DNA of 64,000 bases, taken from the NCBI RefSeq assembly GCF_900101835.1, contig NZ_FNAF01000006.1:49345-113344 (forward strand). Direction: 5' to 3'. Origin of the DNA: Peptococcus niger (GTDB lineage Bacteria; Bacillota; Peptococcia; Peptococcales; Peptococcaceae). Below are positions 1 through 9,417 of this stretch, piece by piece (positions within the stretch are counted from its first letter, which is position 1; the number at the start of each line of letters is the position of its first letter). The notes below the pieces were generated by a model that saw nothing but the letters and a program-made list of their open reading frames with translations, had not been told where the DNA came from and made no database searches. Both the position numbers and the translations under genes were made by a program.

Positions 1-834
1 ACGCTGCTTAACCTCTTCCACGACTTTTTTCAGCCGTTCTTCAAAGTCGCCCCGGTACTTGCTGCCGGCCACCAAGTTGCTCAAGTTCAAGGTAATGATT
101 TCTTTATCCCGCAGGAGTTCCGGCACATCACCGGAAATAATGCGCTGGGCCAGGCCCTCGGCAATGGCGGTTTTCCCGACACCGGGCTCCCCGATAAGGG
201 CCGGGTTATTTTTCGTCCGGCGGACCAGGATCTGAATCACCCGGTCAATTTCTTTTTGCCGACCGATAACCGGGTCAATTTTCCCGTCTTTGGCGGCCTT
301 GTTCAAGTTGGTGCCAAATTCTTCCAAGCCGCCACCGTTGCCCCCTTCTGAGGCCTGCCCGTCTCCACCGGGCACCTGACCGGCAGCCCCGTTTTGACCG
401 CCTCCCAAGAGGGCGATGATCTGGGCCCGAACCTTATCGGCGGTAATGCCTTGGTTGACGAGCACTTGGAAGGCAACGCCTTCGCCCTCGCGAATAATGC
501 CCAAGAGCAAGTGCTCCGTGGCAACATAATTGACGCCCCAGCGAACGGCCTCATCCTTGGCCAAGTCAAAAACCCGTTTTACCCGGGGCGTAATCCGCAG
601 CTGGTTGGGGGTCACCGGTGCTTGACCGGGCTGGACCATCCGGTTGACGTCGGTCTTAATGCGGTCCGCATCAAGGCCGAGGGATTCCAGCGCTTTGGCG
701 GCAACGCCTTGTCCTTCATCTATAATGCCGAGCAAGAGGTGCTCGGTGCCCACCGCCGGCTGATGCATGGCGATGGCTTCCTGTTGTGCCAATGCAAGCA
801 CTTGCATGGCTCTTTCTGTAAAATTATCCAACAT
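1..834 (-). CDS. clpC: ClpC, AAA+ protease-associated ATPase, N-terminal part (cut by window edge)
   Basis: ClpC is the HSP100 unfoldase that feeds substrates, including arginine-phosphorylated proteins, to ClpP. Only the first 278 residues are present; the gene continues beyond base 1. The translation starts [20 protein letters not shown] and shows two Clp_N repeats, each carrying the EHLLLGI string (about residues 1-145). A Gly-rich linker follows, then the start of AAA domain 1 with Walker A GEPGVGKT near residue 215 and the [12 protein letters not shown] pore-side region at the end. It lies 4 bases downstream of mcsB on the same strand, the usual ctsR-mcsA-mcsB-clpC order, so it should be under CtsR control. 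Identification is firm. Confidence 0.95.
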   Translation of the reverse strand, partial: MLDNFTERAMQVLALAQQEAIAMHQPAVGTEHLLLGIIDEGQGVAAKALESLGLDADRIKTDVNRMVQPGQAPVTPNQLRITPRVKRVFDLAKDEAVRWGVNYVATEHLLLGIIREGEGVAFQVLVNQGITADKVRAQIIALLGGGQNGAAGQVPGGDGQASEGGNGGGLEEFGTNLNKAAKDGKIDPVIGRQKEIDRVIQILVRRTKNNPALIGEPGVGKTAIAEGLAQRIISGDVPELLRDKEIITLNLSNLVAGSKYRGDFEERLKKVVEEVKQR

Positions 835-838
835 AGGA

Positions 839-1918
839 TCATGCCTCCTCTACCTGCTCGGAAGCAGGCAAGTATAGTTGATGTCTTATTTTTTTAGCGC
901 GGATGGCATCACGGGTCGCGTCATCCGCTTCCTGGTCGGCACAAAGCATGAGGTAGCCGGGCTGGGCCAGAAGATAGGCCTTATCAACCTGGGCCACCGT
1001 CAAGGGCGCCAAGATGCCGACGGCAGCGCCCATCCGCAGGGGGGACAGCAGCTTGTAAGCTTCTGCCGAGCTCAAGCGCCGCGCATAAGCGCAGATGCCG
1101 TAATTGCGCCAGATTTCATCTTCCAAGGCCTGGCCGCGCTGCTTGTACAAGTGGTCGCGGGCATTACGTTCAGCGGCAATCAGCCGCCGTGCCGCCCCTT
1201 CCAAGGTTTTGATAATATCCTCTTCCGTGCGGCCCAGGCTCTGCTGGTTGGAGATCTGGTAAAAGTCCCCCACCGCTTCGCTGCCTTCACCGAAGAGGCC
1301 GCGCACAGCCATGCCCATTTGGGTGAATTGCTGGATGATGCCCAAACCGCCGGTTAGCCGCAGCCCCGGCACGTGTACCAAGACGGATGCCCGTAACCCG
1401 GTGCCGATGTTCGTCGGGCAGGCGGTCAGGTAGCCGAGCTTGGCATCAAAGGCGTAAGCGCTTTGCCGGCCCAGGGCATCGTCTAAGGCGTCTGCCCTTT
1501 GCCAAGCCTTGGCCAAATCCAAGCCCGGCGCAAAGGTCTGCAGGCGCAAGTGGTCTTCTTCATTGACCATCACGGCTGCCGCCTCATCGTCCGACAGCAC
1601 CAGGGCCCGGTACCGGTCGTCATCCTGCGCATGGTCCGGACTGATCAGGTGTTTTTCAACCAAGACCTTCCGCACCAGAGCCGACTCGCGGCTGAGATCT
1701 ATAAACTGGTAGGTCTTATTGTCATTGCAAAAATCGCTGACGGTTTTCCAAACGCGCAGGGCACTCTCCCGGTCTTGCCGATTGGGAAAGGGCTCTGCCT
1801 TAAAATTACGGGCCAAGCGGATGCGGGAGGATAAGACCACGTCTTTTTCAGGCCCTTCACCGGTGGTCCAAGGGCTTGCTTCCGCCTTGAGACGAGCGGC
1901 CAAATCAGGCATGCCCAT
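839..1918 (-). CDS. mcsB: McsB, protein arginine kinase
   Basis: McsB phosphorylates arginine residues to mark proteins for ClpCP and to inactivate CtsR. It is built on the catalytic domain of phosphagen kinases. The product of 359 residues fits the family (about 360). Visible hallmarks are [12 protein letters not shown] near residues 28-39, the NEEDHLR substrate-loop motif and [12 protein letters not shown]. The open frame runs further upstream, but those residues lie inside mcsA; I chose the ATG at 1918 because it gives an [10 protein letters not shown] start aligning with known McsB proteins. ATGs at 1912, 1930 and 1936 are alternatives. The gene overlaps the end of mcsA, suggesting translational coupling; McsA is its activator. 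Confidence 0.93.
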   Translation of the reverse strand: MGMPDLAARLKAEASPWTTGEGPEKDVVLSSRIRLARNFKAEPFPNRQDRESALRVWKTVSDFCNDNKTYQFIDLSRESALVRKVLVEKHLISPDHAQDDDRYRALVLSDDEAAAVMVNEEDHLRLQTFAPGLDLAKAWQRADALDDALGRQSAYAFDAKLGYLTACPTNIGTGLRASVLVHVPGLRLTGGLGIIQQFTQMGMAVRGLFGEGSEAVGDFYQISNQQSLGRTEEDIIKTLEGAARRLIAAERNARDHLYKQRGQALEDEIWRNYGICAYARRLSSAEAYKLLSPLRMGAAVGILAPLTVAQVDKAYLLAQPGYLMLCADQEADDATRDAIRAKKIRHQLYLPASEQVEEA

Positions 1919-2510
1919 CACCCGCTTCATCGCCATCTGCTGTTCCCGGTTCCGGCGCTTTTGCTTCATTTTCCTTCGCGCGAATTTCATCGCGCAATTC
2001 TGCAGCCCGTTCGTAATTTTCCGCACGAACCGCTTCATTTAATTGATCGCGCAAGTGGTCAACTGCGCGTTTTTCACTGTAGTCGGTGCTGACCCCTTCC
2101 GGTACCTTGCCCACGTGCTCAGTATGCCCGTGCAAGCGGCGCAGAAGCGGTGGAATCAGGTCTGCAAAATGCTGGTAACAATCGGCGCAGCCCAGCAAGC
2201 CTTCTTGCTGAAAGGCCCGCCAGGTCATCCCGCAGGACGGGCAAGGCAAGGGCTCTTGCGCCGTCTGCGCCGGCGTCCCGACACCTTCCGGGGCCCCGGT
2301 GAAAAAGCTGTTCATCATCTTGGCCAGGTTCAAGGGTTCCACGTTTTCATTAAAGAAAGAACCGAACCCGCCAAGAGAAGAAGTGGCCATCCCTGCTTTT
2401 CCCAGCGCCGCAGCACAGTCTCCGCAAAGATGTTCTTCCGTTTTTTGCCCATTGATCACCGATACCGTATGATAATTGGCTTGATTTTTATGACAGTGTT
2501 GACAAAGCAT
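1905..2510 (-). CDS. mcsA: McsA, activator of protein arginine kinase
   Basis: McsA is the zinc-binding activator of McsB in the CtsR heat-shock circuit. Four Cys pairs are seen in the first 120 residues (CQHC, CGDC, CPSC, CADC), typical of its two zinc fingers. A UVR-type helical segment follows near the C-terminus (DQLNEAVRAENYERAAELR), which contacts McsB. The frame is open back to a GTG at 2519, but I place the start at ATG 2510 (MLCQHC), since an AAAGGGTG ribosome site sits about 7 bases upstream. The start lies 5 bases after the ctsR stop and the 3' end overlaps mcsB. Confidence 0.93.
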   Translation of the reverse strand: MLCQHCHKNQANYHTVSVINGQKTEEHLCGDCAAALGKAGMATSSLGGFGSFFNENVEPLNLAKMMNSFFTGAPEGVGTPAQTAQEPLPCPSCGMTWRAFQQEGLLGCADCYQHFADLIPPLLRRLHGHTEHVGKVPEGVSTDYSEKRAVDHLRDQLNEAVRAENYERAAELRDEIRAKENEAKAPEPGTADGDEAGDGHA

Positions 2511-2515
2511 CTCTA

Positions 2516-3004
2516 TCACCCTTTCTTCTTATTTGTGTGATGATCGTCAACGGTACAATTGGCAATTAAATGATGCAGCAAATGCGCTCGCAAGGCTGCG
2601 GCATCTATTTCAGGCGTGACCCGCATCACCCGGTCCTTAAACAGGGCTGTAAAAAGCCCTGCCGTTTCAGGTGACAGAATCCCTGCCTTGGCCAACCGTT
2701 TGAGAAGGCGTTCCCCTTCCCGTTCACCAATGGCGCCGCCCACCGCGTCAAGAAGTTCTTGCATGTCATCCCGACTCTCCAGCGGAATCGCCACAATGCG
2801 GACATAACCGCCGCCACCGCGCCGGGTTTCCACCAGATATCCGTCCAGTAAAGAAAACCGCGTTGCCAAAACGTAATTGATCTGCGATGGCACACATTCA
2901 AAGAGTTCAGAAAGCAGGCTGCGCTGAATTTCCAGCATACCTGCCTCCTGCTCCGCTAAACGCCTTTTTAGGTAAAGCTCAATTTCTTTCGATAAACTCG
3001 CCAT
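2516..3004 (-). CDS. ctsR: CtsR, heat-shock repressor
   Basis: CtsR is the winged-helix repressor of class III heat-shock genes in low-GC Gram-positives. It binds tandem heptads and is inactivated by heat and McsB. The 162-residue product carries the characteristic DNA-binding segment CVPSQINYVLATRF followed by the glycine-rich wing RRGGGGYVRI at residues 50-75, and a C-terminal helical domain. The frame starts earlier, but ATG 3004 (MASLSKEIEL) has a strong AGGAGGTGA site 5 bases upstream. It is first in the ctsR-mcsA-mcsB-clpC operon and probably autoregulated through the boxes just upstream. Confidence 0.95.
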   Translation of the reverse strand: MASLSKEIELYLKRRLAEQEAGMLEIQRSLLSELFECVPSQINYVLATRFSLLDGYLVETRRGGGGYVRIVAIPLESRDDMQELLDAVGGAIGEREGERLLKRLAKAGILSPETAGLFTALFKDRVMRVTPEIDAAALRAHLLHHLIANCTVDDHHTNKKKG

Positions 3005-3073
3005 GGGCTCACCTCCTGTCATTTGATGGATAAAGTGCTGTAAAAGAGTTTGATCTTTCCTGACGTTGATTAT

Positions 3074-3126
3074 ATTTTACCATCTTTGACCTTTCATGTA
3101 AAGGGGTAAGGTCAAAAAAGATCAAA
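3074..3126 (-). promoter_or_regulatory. ctsR operon promoter with two CtsR-box-like heptad pairs
   Basis: On the minus strand a -35 TTTACA (3097-3102) and -10 TAAAAT (3074-3079) are separated by 17 bases. A CtsR-type box, GGTCAAA-GAT-GGTAAAA, covers 3075-3091, over the spacer and -10. A second heptad pair in the opposite orientation, GGTCAAA-AAA-GATCAAA, lies at 3110-3126, just beyond the -35. The known CtsR operator is two GGTCAAA heptads with a 3-base gap, so both match with one or two changes. The region 3005-3313 holds no gene; it carries these sites and the uvrC promoter. Confidence 0.75.
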
Positions 3127-3174
3127 TTTATTTCTGATGATTGAATAACCCGCCAAGCCCCCTTTTAAACAGGA

Positions 3175-3203
3175 TTTCAGAAAAAATGCCCTTATGCTAC
3201 AAT
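3175..3203 (+). promoter_or_regulatory. Putative uvrC promoter
   Basis: A -35-like TTTCAG (3175-3180) and -10 TACAAT (3198-3203) are spaced by 17 bases; the -10 is preceded by TG at the extended position. In the 110-base leader before uvrC there is a short GC hairpin (CCCCC-ATC-GGGGG, 3244-3256) followed 14 bases later by a T run, which may be a weak attenuator or chance. Confidence 0.45.
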
Positions 3204-3313
3204 AAAGACAGCCCCTCTAATCTCAGCAAGCAAAAATAAGAGACCCCCATCGGGGGCCACAGACATACATATTTTTTTGTTTCCTCACTTTTTATGGATT
3301 TTAACGAAAGGAA

Positions 3314-5197
3314 ATGCCGACAGTGAACGATCTTATTGAAGAAAAACTTGCTCAACTGCCCACCTCTCCGGGCGTTTACCTGATGAAAGATGCTGACCAT
3401 CAAGTGATCTACGTCGGCAAGGCCGTCAACCTGCGCAACCGCGTCCGCTCTTATTTTCGCGCCCAGCCCCGTGAAGCGGTTAAGACCAAGGCCTTGGTCC
3501 GTCACATTGCCGATTTTGAATACATCGTCGTCACCAGCGAAACGGAAGCCCTCCTCCTGGAAATGAACCTCATTAAAAAATACAACCCCCGCTACAACAT
3601 CAGCCTGAAGGACGGCAAAACCTACCCTTACGTCCGCATCACCAAGGAAAAATGGCCCCGGATTTTCGTTACCCGCAACGTCATTCGTGACGGTTCCCGC
3701 TATTTCGGCCCCTATCCCAACGTCTACGAACTCCGTGAAATCCTCGACATCCTCCGGCACAACTACCGCTGGCGCACCTGCGGCAAAACCCGGTTCAACC
3801 GCGGCGAAGCCTGCCTCAACGCCCACATTAACTTGTGCGACGCCCCTTGCGAAGGTGCCATCACCGAGCGCACCTATACCGCCATGATTGAAGAAGTCGC
3901 CCGCTTTTTCAGCGGTAAAACAGAAGGCCTGGAAGCCGAGCTCCGCAATAAAATGCAGGCCGCCAGCGACGTTTATGAATTTGAAGAAGCTGCCCGATAC
4001 CGCGATCGTCTCCAAGCCATTGCCCGCTTAAACGCCCGGCAAAAAGCTGCCCTCTCCACAGATGATGACCGCGACATCGTCGCCATGGCCCGGAACGATT
4101 GGGGCGCCGTCGTCCAAGTCTTTTTTGTTCGTGGCGGGAAAATCCTGGGCCGCGAATCCTACCCCCTCCGCCAAATCGGCGACAGCAGCGACGATGAAAT
4201 TTTCTCCAGTTTTCTCAAACAATTCTATTTAACCCAAGAACGCGTCCCCCCCACCATTTACATTGACCGGGAGGCCGCCGATACCGACACCCTAGCCGCC
4301 CATTTAAGCGAGAAACACGGCCACCGCACCATCTTTCACGTCCCCGTCCGCGGCGATAACAAGGCCCTGCTGGACCTGGTCCGGGACAACGCCAAGGAAG
4401 CCCTGACCAAGTGGCGGCTTTCCCAAGATGAGAAAAAAGCGCGGACAGAAGGCGCCCTTGCCGACCTGGCCGCCTACCTAAATTTACCTGCCCCGCCTGC
4501 CCGCATTGAATGCTACGATATTTCCAACATTCAAGGCAGCGATTCCGTCGCCTCAATGGTCGTCTTTGAAAACGGCCGTCCCCGCAAAGACCAGTACCGC
4601 CGCTTTAAAATTAAAACCGTCCAAGGCCCCAATGACTTTGAAAGCATGTTTGAAGTCATCAGCCGTCGCTTTGCCCACGCCAGCAAAGAACGCCAGTCCG
4701 ACAAGGACCAGGGCCGCTTTTCAAACCTCCCCGACCTCGTCATCATCGACGGCGGCAAGGGCCAGCTCGGCTACGCCCGCCGCGCCATGACCCAGGAAGG
4801 CTACGAGGCCATCCCCACCTTCGGCCTAGCCAAGCAGGAAGAAATCCTCGTCCACACAGATGGCAGCGAAACCCGCATCCCCCACGATACCGCCGCCCTC
4901 TACCTCATCCAACGCATCCGGGATGAAAGCCACCGCTTTGCCATCACCTACCACCGGTCCCTGCGCGGCAAACGCCAGCTCGCCAGCATTTTAGACGATA
5001 TCCCCGGCATCGGCCCGAAACGCCGGCAATCCCTATTGACCTACTTTGGCTCTTTTAGTAAAATTCAAAGTGCAGAAGTCGGTGAATTGGCCAAGGTGCC
5101 CGGCATCAGCCGGGAATTGGCCCAAGGCATTCACGACTACCTTCGCACCCACCAAGATTTACAGGCACGCCTGCGTTTAAAAAACGCCCGTCCCTAA
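3314..5197 (+). CDS. uvrC: UvrC, excinuclease ABC subunit C
   Basis: UvrC makes both incisions around bulky DNA lesions after UvrAB loading. The 627-residue protein has the family's full length and domains in order: GIY-YIG nuclease (SPGVYLMKD, IYVGKA, about residues 17-95), UVR motif (VYEFEEAARYRDRLQAI, about 215-235), the RNase H-like C-terminal nuclease (RIECYDISNIQGSD, VIIDGGKGQLGYA, about 390-545) and tandem helix-hairpin-helix (DDIPGIGPKRR, KVPGISRELA) at the end. ATG 3314 has AAAGGA only 2 bases upstream; a GTG at 3323 has better spacing and may be the true start. It is divergent from ctsR. Confidence 0.96.
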   Translation: MPTVNDLIEEKLAQLPTSPGVYLMKDADHQVIYVGKAVNLRNRVRSYFRAQPREAVKTKALVRHIADFEYIVVTSETEALLLEMNLIKKYNPRYNISLKDGKTYPYVRITKEKWPRIFVTRNVIRDGSRYFGPYPNVYELREILDILRHNYRWRTCGKTRFNRGEACLNAHINLCDAPCEGAITERTYTAMIEEVARFFSGKTEGLEAELRNKMQAASDVYEFEEAARYRDRLQAIARLNARQKAALSTDDDRDIVAMARNDWGAVVQVFFVRGGKILGRESYPLRQIGDSSDDEIFSSFLKQFYLTQERVPPTIYIDREAADTDTLAAHLSEKHGHRTIFHVPVRGDNKALLDLVRDNAKEALTKWRLSQDEKKARTEGALADLAAYLNLPAPPARIECYDISNIQGSDSVASMVVFENGRPRKDQYRRFKIKTVQGPNDFESMFEVISRRFAHASKERQSDKDQGRFSNLPDLVIIDGGKGQLGYARRAMTQEGYEAIPTFGLAKQEEILVHTDGSETRIPHDTAALYLIQRIRDESHRFAITYHRSLRGKRQLASILDDIPGIGPKRRQSLLTYFGSFSKIQSAEVGELAKVPGISRELAQGIHDYLRTHQDLQARLRLKNARP

Positions 5198-5224
5198 GCA
5201 CCTTTACGAAAGGATGTCACACGC

Positions 5225-5566
5225 ATGAAATCATTTATCGTACGCCTGGGCGCCTTTGCCCTGGCCCTTTACCTCACCGCAACCTTAGTGGATGGCATAT
5301 ACTTTGACTCCATCGCCGCCGTCATCATGGCCGCCGTCGTCCTGTCCATATTAAACGCCATCTTACGCCCCATCCTTATCCTACTCACCCTCCCCGTCAA
5401 CATCCTCACCCTGGGGCTATTTACCTTTGTCGTCAACGGACTCATGCTGAAAATAACCTCATTCCTCGTCCCGGACATGGCCGTCAGCGGCTTCTGGACC
5501 GCCACCCTAGGCGCCCTAATCCTCACCGTCATCTCCAGCATCATCACCTGGGTCGTCTCGGAATAG
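5225..5566 (+). CDS. Small YvlD/phage-holin-family membrane protein
   Basis: The product has 113 residues and about four hydrophobic segments (roughly residues 5-22, 30-50, 55-82 and 88-110). The run ILNAILRPILILLTLPVNILTLGLFTF contains the Leu-Pro-rich core seen in the PF04020 family (YvlD, often labelled phage holin family protein). No enzymatic function is known for the family; it is an integral membrane protein. It starts 27 bases after uvrC behind GAAAGGATG, so the two genes are probably cotranscribed, and it is followed by a strong terminator. Family membership is from recognition; function is unknown. Confidence 0.75.
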   Translation: MKSFIVRLGAFALALYLTATLVDGIYFDSIAAVIMAAVVLSILNAILRPILILLTLPVNILTLGLFTFVVNGLMLKITSFLVPDMAVSGFWTATLGALILTVISSIITWVVSE

Positions 5567-5576
5567 TCAATACATG

Positions 5577-5619
5577 AAAAGACAGCGAACACGCCTAAAA
5601 GCGTGTTCGCTGTCTTTTT
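5577..5619. terminator. Bidirectional intrinsic terminator
   Basis: An 18-base perfect inverted repeat (5577-5594 with 5601-5618) has a 6-base loop. It has A's on the left and T's on the right, so it can stop transcription from both the uvrC side and the convergent LysR gene. It marks the left edge of the AT-rich stretch. Confidence 0.9.
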
Positions 5620-5642
5620 ACCCTTTATATTCAATTTTCCAC

Positions 5643-6548
5643 TTATAGATATTCTTCTTCAATCAACACACATTTGAGAATTTCAATAAACGATGATATC
5701 TTTTCTTTCGAACCATATTTTTTACTGTACACAACACCAATTTGTAAATTCAAATCAGCATTAGATACATTCAACATTGATATATTCCCCGATTCAATAT
5801 AGGCATCATGGCGAGTCACAAATTCCGGAAAGAAAGCAACATAATCACTCCGAGAAATAATGCGATGCATTGATTCATTATTATCAACACATAGTGATAT
5901 TTTCGGTTTCCCATAAGAACGAGTCAAATGAGTTAATAAATCATATTCTTTTACATATTCATTTTTGTAAGTAACGTGTTTTAAAGATAATGCCTCTTCT
6001 ATTGTAAGTTCTTCTTTACAATACATAGGATGATGTTTTCCAACAAACAAAACATACCGGCTTGCAAATAACGGCTCATAAGCTAGTCCCGGAAAAATTG
6101 GAAACCCATCCGTAAAAATAACGCCAATATCCGAATGTCCACCTTGAATCTTAGCCTGAACTCCTTCTGAATCATCTGATATGATATCCAGCATTAAATC
6201 ATGATTTTTTGCTTCCAAATATAAAATCGTATCTGCTAAAAGAGTATCAATTAATGACGGAAGAGAAGCAATCCGCAACGATACCGCTTTTGAAGATTGA
6301 CTTGTCAAAATTCTGATATCTTCTAAAAGCATCAGCAAATCATGAACTTTGTAAAACACCTGCTCACCAACACATGTCGGTGTTACGCCCTGAACACCTC
6401 TATTTAACAATTTAACAGAAAGTTCATCTTCTAAATTTGTAATTGCCGTGCTAAAAGTTGACTGAGTTACAAAATTTTCTCGTGCCGCTGTTGAGATTGA
6501 GCGATATTTCACCGCTTCGGAAAAATATTTTAGCTGATTGAGATTCAT
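5643..6548 (-). CDS. LysR-family transcriptional regulator
   Basis: A 301-residue protein with the LysR winged helix at the N-terminus (MNLNQLKYFSEAVKYRSIST, then STFSTAITNLEDELSVKLLNR, residues 1-65) and a periplasmic-binding-protein-like effector domain (about 90-295). It is the last gene of a same-strand set with the symporter and ureohydrolase, with 37 bases after the symporter stop and a GGAGGTGAG ribosome site 4 bases before ATG 6548. Codons are AT-rich, unlike uvrC. By context it probably controls the symporter-ureohydrolase pair in response to their substrate; this is inference. Confidence 0.88.
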   Translation of the reverse strand: MNLNQLKYFSEAVKYRSISTAARENFVTQSTFSTAITNLEDELSVKLLNRGVQGVTPTCVGEQVFYKVHDLLMLLEDIRILTSQSSKAVSLRIASLPSLIDTLLADTILYLEAKNHDLMLDIISDDSEGVQAKIQGGHSDIGVIFTDGFPIFPGLAYEPLFASRYVLFVGKHHPMYCKEELTIEEALSLKHVTYKNEYVKEYDLLTHLTRSYGKPKISLCVDNNESMHRIISRSDYVAFFPEFVTRHDAYIESGNISMLNVSNADLNLQIGVVYSKKYGSKEKISSFIEILKCVLIEEEYL

Positions 6549-6585
6549 CAGCTCACCTCCATTACCGGCAATTATAAATACTCCT

Positions 6586-7977
6586 CTATATCAATTTATT
6601 CTCCCATTCTGTTAATTTTTCAGGGTCTTCCGGCTCCGTTATCAAACTGATTACAATAATACTGACTACACTGATAACTATTCCAATCATAATCGGCGCA
6701 GTAGAAGATGTTCCCCATTTTATCATAGAACAAACCACTGCAAAAAAGCTCATGACCATAGAGCCGCAAGCTCCTTTCCAATTGGCACGCTTCCAAAAAA
6801 ATCCCGCGATAACCGGCACAAATATACAACCCGAAAGAATCGCATATGCGATATCTAAAGCGGTTAAGACACTTTGAATTGCAACAGAAAGAGCAATAAC
6901 AGTTCCACCGACCGCAATAACCATGACTCTCGTTCTCGCTATTTTCCCATTATCTAAGCGCAATATATCGTTAAGTATCAACGTGGACGATGCAAGCATA
7001 CAACCCGAAATCGTCGATAAAAAGGCACTCATAATACCAGCAAAGACCAGCCCGCGAAAGCCTGCTGGTACAATTAATAATACAGCTTCAGATAAAGCAT
7101 TTTGCGGATCAATCCCCGGTGCCAAAGAAAATGCAAACATTCCGGCAAAGGTCATTGCAATAGCCCACAGGATTGTATAAATACCCCCTATAACAGTCCC
7201 ACGTTTTGCGACAGATGAATTTTTTGCGCCAAATACCCGCTGCCAAATATCTTGTCCAATAGCTAACCCCAAGGCAAATAAAATAAACCATGAAAATATC
7301 TTATGGACACCAACCGCTCCAATATCGAAATATGATTCTGGCAAAGTATCTTTAAGCCCCGCTATCCCTCCAACTTTAGAAAAACCTTGTGGCAACAAAA
7401 TAAAAAATATCGCTATCGTCATAATGGTAAATTGTATCGTATCAGTTAGCGCGATAGAAGTCATTCCACCTAGCAATGTATAGGCCAAAGCAATACCTGC
7501 AGCAATAAAAATAGCAAGTTTAAGCGGCCAGCCCATCATAGCGCTAAATGTTACACCAAGCGCAATCGCATTGGTAACGGCCACCATCATCGTATAAAAT
7601 GCCGAAATGATAGCACTAATCATACCAGCTTCTCTTTTATAGCGCAACGTGAGCATATCACTGATTGTCAATATCCGTAAATTCGACAGCTTAGTTGATA
7701 AAAGAAACCCCAGCGACAGTATTCCTACACCAAACATCGTAACCATCCACACCGCTGAGATACCATTATTAAATGCTTGAGTAGCGGCTCCGAAAGTGGC
7801 ACCACCGCCTATGACTACAGTCGTAATACAGGCTACATATATTGGCAACGGTAAATGGCGACCTGCAACTAGATAATCTTCTTGATTTCCCGCACGTATT
7901 GAACCCAAAATACCAGAAGCCACAATCACAAGCAAATAAGCAATAATGATAATATAATCAATACCTACAATTCTCAT
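6586..7977 (-). CDS. Sodium:solute symporter (SSS family)
   Basis: A 463-residue membrane protein with about 13 hydrophobic helices. Family marks are the N-terminal VAGRHLPLPIY region after the first helix, GGATFGAATQAF in the second, and the helix with LLGGMTSIALTDTIQF, resembling PanF/PutP/guanidino-type SSS transporters. I use ATG 7977 (MRIVGID) with AAGGTG 8 bases upstream rather than the GTG at 7986. It starts 13 bases after the ureohydrolase stop, so the two are one transcript. The inferred role is Na+-driven uptake of the ureohydrolase substrate; the substrate cannot be read from sequence. Confidence 0.88.
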   Translation of the reverse strand: MRIVGIDYIIIIAYLLVIVASGILGSIRAGNQEDYLVAGRHLPLPIYVACITTVVIGGGATFGAATQAFNNGISAVWMVTMFGVGILSLGFLLSTKLSNLRILTISDMLTLRYKREAGMISAIISAFYTMMVAVTNAIALGVTFSAMMGWPLKLAIFIAAGIALAYTLLGGMTSIALTDTIQFTIMTIAIFFILLPQGFSKVGGIAGLKDTLPESYFDIGAVGVHKIFSWFILFALGLAIGQDIWQRVFGAKNSSVAKRGTVIGGIYTILWAIAMTFAGMFAFSLAPGIDPQNALSEAVLLIVPAGFRGLVFAGIMSAFLSTISGCMLASSTLILNDILRLDNGKIARTRVMVIAVGGTVIALSVAIQSVLTALDIAYAILSGCIFVPVIAGFFWKRANWKGACGSMVMSFFAVVCSMIKWGTSSTAPIMIGIVISVVSIIVISLITEPEDPEKLTEWENKLI

Positions 7978-7990
7978 ACCACTCACCTTC

Positions 7991-8932
7991 TTAAGATTTT
8001 GAAAAGGCTATTAATGAAATCATATCAAAAATGATTCCACAAGCGGCATAGGCAGTAATCTGTCCCGGCGAGTCATATGCGGGCAAAACTTCAACCAAAT
8101 CTGCTCCAACAATATTCAATCCACGTAACCCCTCAAGCATCAATCGTTGTGCTTCAAATGTATTAAATCCACAAATTTCCGGTGTTCCTGTTCCAGGTGC
8201 ATATGCCGCATCCAAGAAATCGATATCAAAAGAAATAAATATTGGTGTATCTTTTAATTTTCTCTGAAGAGAATCAATAAGATTTTCAAATCCCTCTAAG
8301 CGAATACGCCAGTTAGACCATTGCTCTACGCCATTTTTAACTGCAAAATCAAATTGATTTTTAGCATATAACGGTCCACGCAAACCAATTTGAAAAGACT
8401 TATCTGGAATAATCAAATTTTCTTCAATTGCACGTCTAAAAGTTGTTCCATGATTATATTTTTCACCAAAATATAAGTCTCCTGTGTCACTATGTGAATC
8501 AAATTGAACCAAAGCAACAGGACCAGTCTTACGTGCAATTGCCCGTAATTCTGCAAGTGTAATTGAGTGATCCCCCCCTAAAGCAATAGGAGTTGCCCCT
8601 TTTTCTATTAACGGAATGAGTTCTTGTTCAATCGAATCATATGTTTTTTCAATATATCCTGGGACCACAAGCAAATCCCCAACATCTGCAATATTGAGCA
8701 CATCCTGTACATCAATATCTAAAATAGGATTATACGGTTTAAGAATCGCAGACGCTTCACGAATTTTTTGAGGACCAAAGCGACTTCCAACACCAAAGCT
8801 ACTCCCTGTATCGAACGGGATACCATAAACAAATGCGTCCAAATCCGATGTTGATGAAACATAAGGTAATCTCATAAATGTCTTAATACCTGAGAATCGA
8901 GGAGAGTTCAAAGAATCAATATAGTCTTTCAT
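7991..8932 (-). CDS. Arginase/agmatinase-family ureohydrolase
   Basis: Ureohydrolases release urea from guanidino compounds at a binuclear Mn centre. All six metal ligands of the family are visible: H122 in GGDHS, D145/H147/D149 in FDSHSDTGD, and D236/D238 in SFDIDFLD. The middle motif has DSHSD where most members have DAH-T/S-D. PGTGTPE at 246-252 is the agmatinase-type substrate loop. At 313 residues it is full length. An AAGGAGG site lies 7 bases before ATG 8932. The gene leads the symporter and LysR genes. Substrates could be agmatine, guanidinobutyrate, guanidinopropionate or a related compound; I cannot choose. Confidence 0.85.
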   Translation of the reverse strand: MKDYIDSLNSPRFSGIKTFMRLPYVSSTSDLDAFVYGIPFDTGSSFGVGSRFGPQKIREASAILKPYNPILDIDVQDVLNIADVGDLLVVPGYIEKTYDSIEQELIPLIEKGATPIALGGDHSITLAELRAIARKTGPVALVQFDSHSDTGDLYFGEKYNHGTTFRRAIEENLIIPDKSFQIGLRGPLYAKNQFDFAVKNGVEQWSNWRIRLEGFENLIDSLQRKLKDTPIFISFDIDFLDAAYAPGTGTPEICGFNTFEAQRLMLEGLRGLNIVGADLVEVLPAYDSPGQITAYAACGIIFDMISLIAFSKS

Positions 8933-9417
8933 TAATATTCCTCCTTAATAATTATTTATTTTTTCTATGATAATTATCTAGTCTTAAAATCACTTTGTCC
9001 ATCAGAAGAAAATTATACGCATATAAATTTATTGAATATTGAATTTAATTTATCCATTTTAATTTTATTAAGTCAAATAATTTCTCATTTTAATTATTTT
9101 GACGCTGAAAAACAAATTGTCTATTTAAATACTTAAATCAGAAAAATTCGAAAACTTTGTGACTGTCAAAATATCAAAAGAACAGACATTGTTTTTCCAA
9201 ATTTTAAAATACCATTATAAAAGTAGAATAATCAAAAGAGTCTCGTAGAAATAAAAACCACAAAAGGAATATACAATTATAAGTTATTTCAACCTTTATT
9301 TATATGAAGCTAAAAAATAAAGATACATCCTATCAGGAATTAACCTATTTTTAGGATGTATCTTTTTATATAGCCACTTTTCAATATCCATCAAATTGTA
9401 AAATTTTTGAACTTAAT
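8933..9417. other. AT-rich intergenic region without a gene
   Basis: I see no credible ORF in these 485 bases. The right part carries a terminator (listed separately). The left part should hold the promoter of the ureohydrolase operon; near it a 10-base palindrome GATAATTATC (about 8969-8978) is a possible regulator site, though no LysR box can be assigned. Confidence 0.5.
9319..9367. terminator. Intrinsic terminator, probably bidirectional
   Basis: A 14-base inverted repeat (9319-9332 with 9352-9365) encloses a 19-base loop. It ends in TTTTT on the plus strand and carries A's at the left, so it also works for the minus-strand gene at 9418. Confidence 0.75.
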
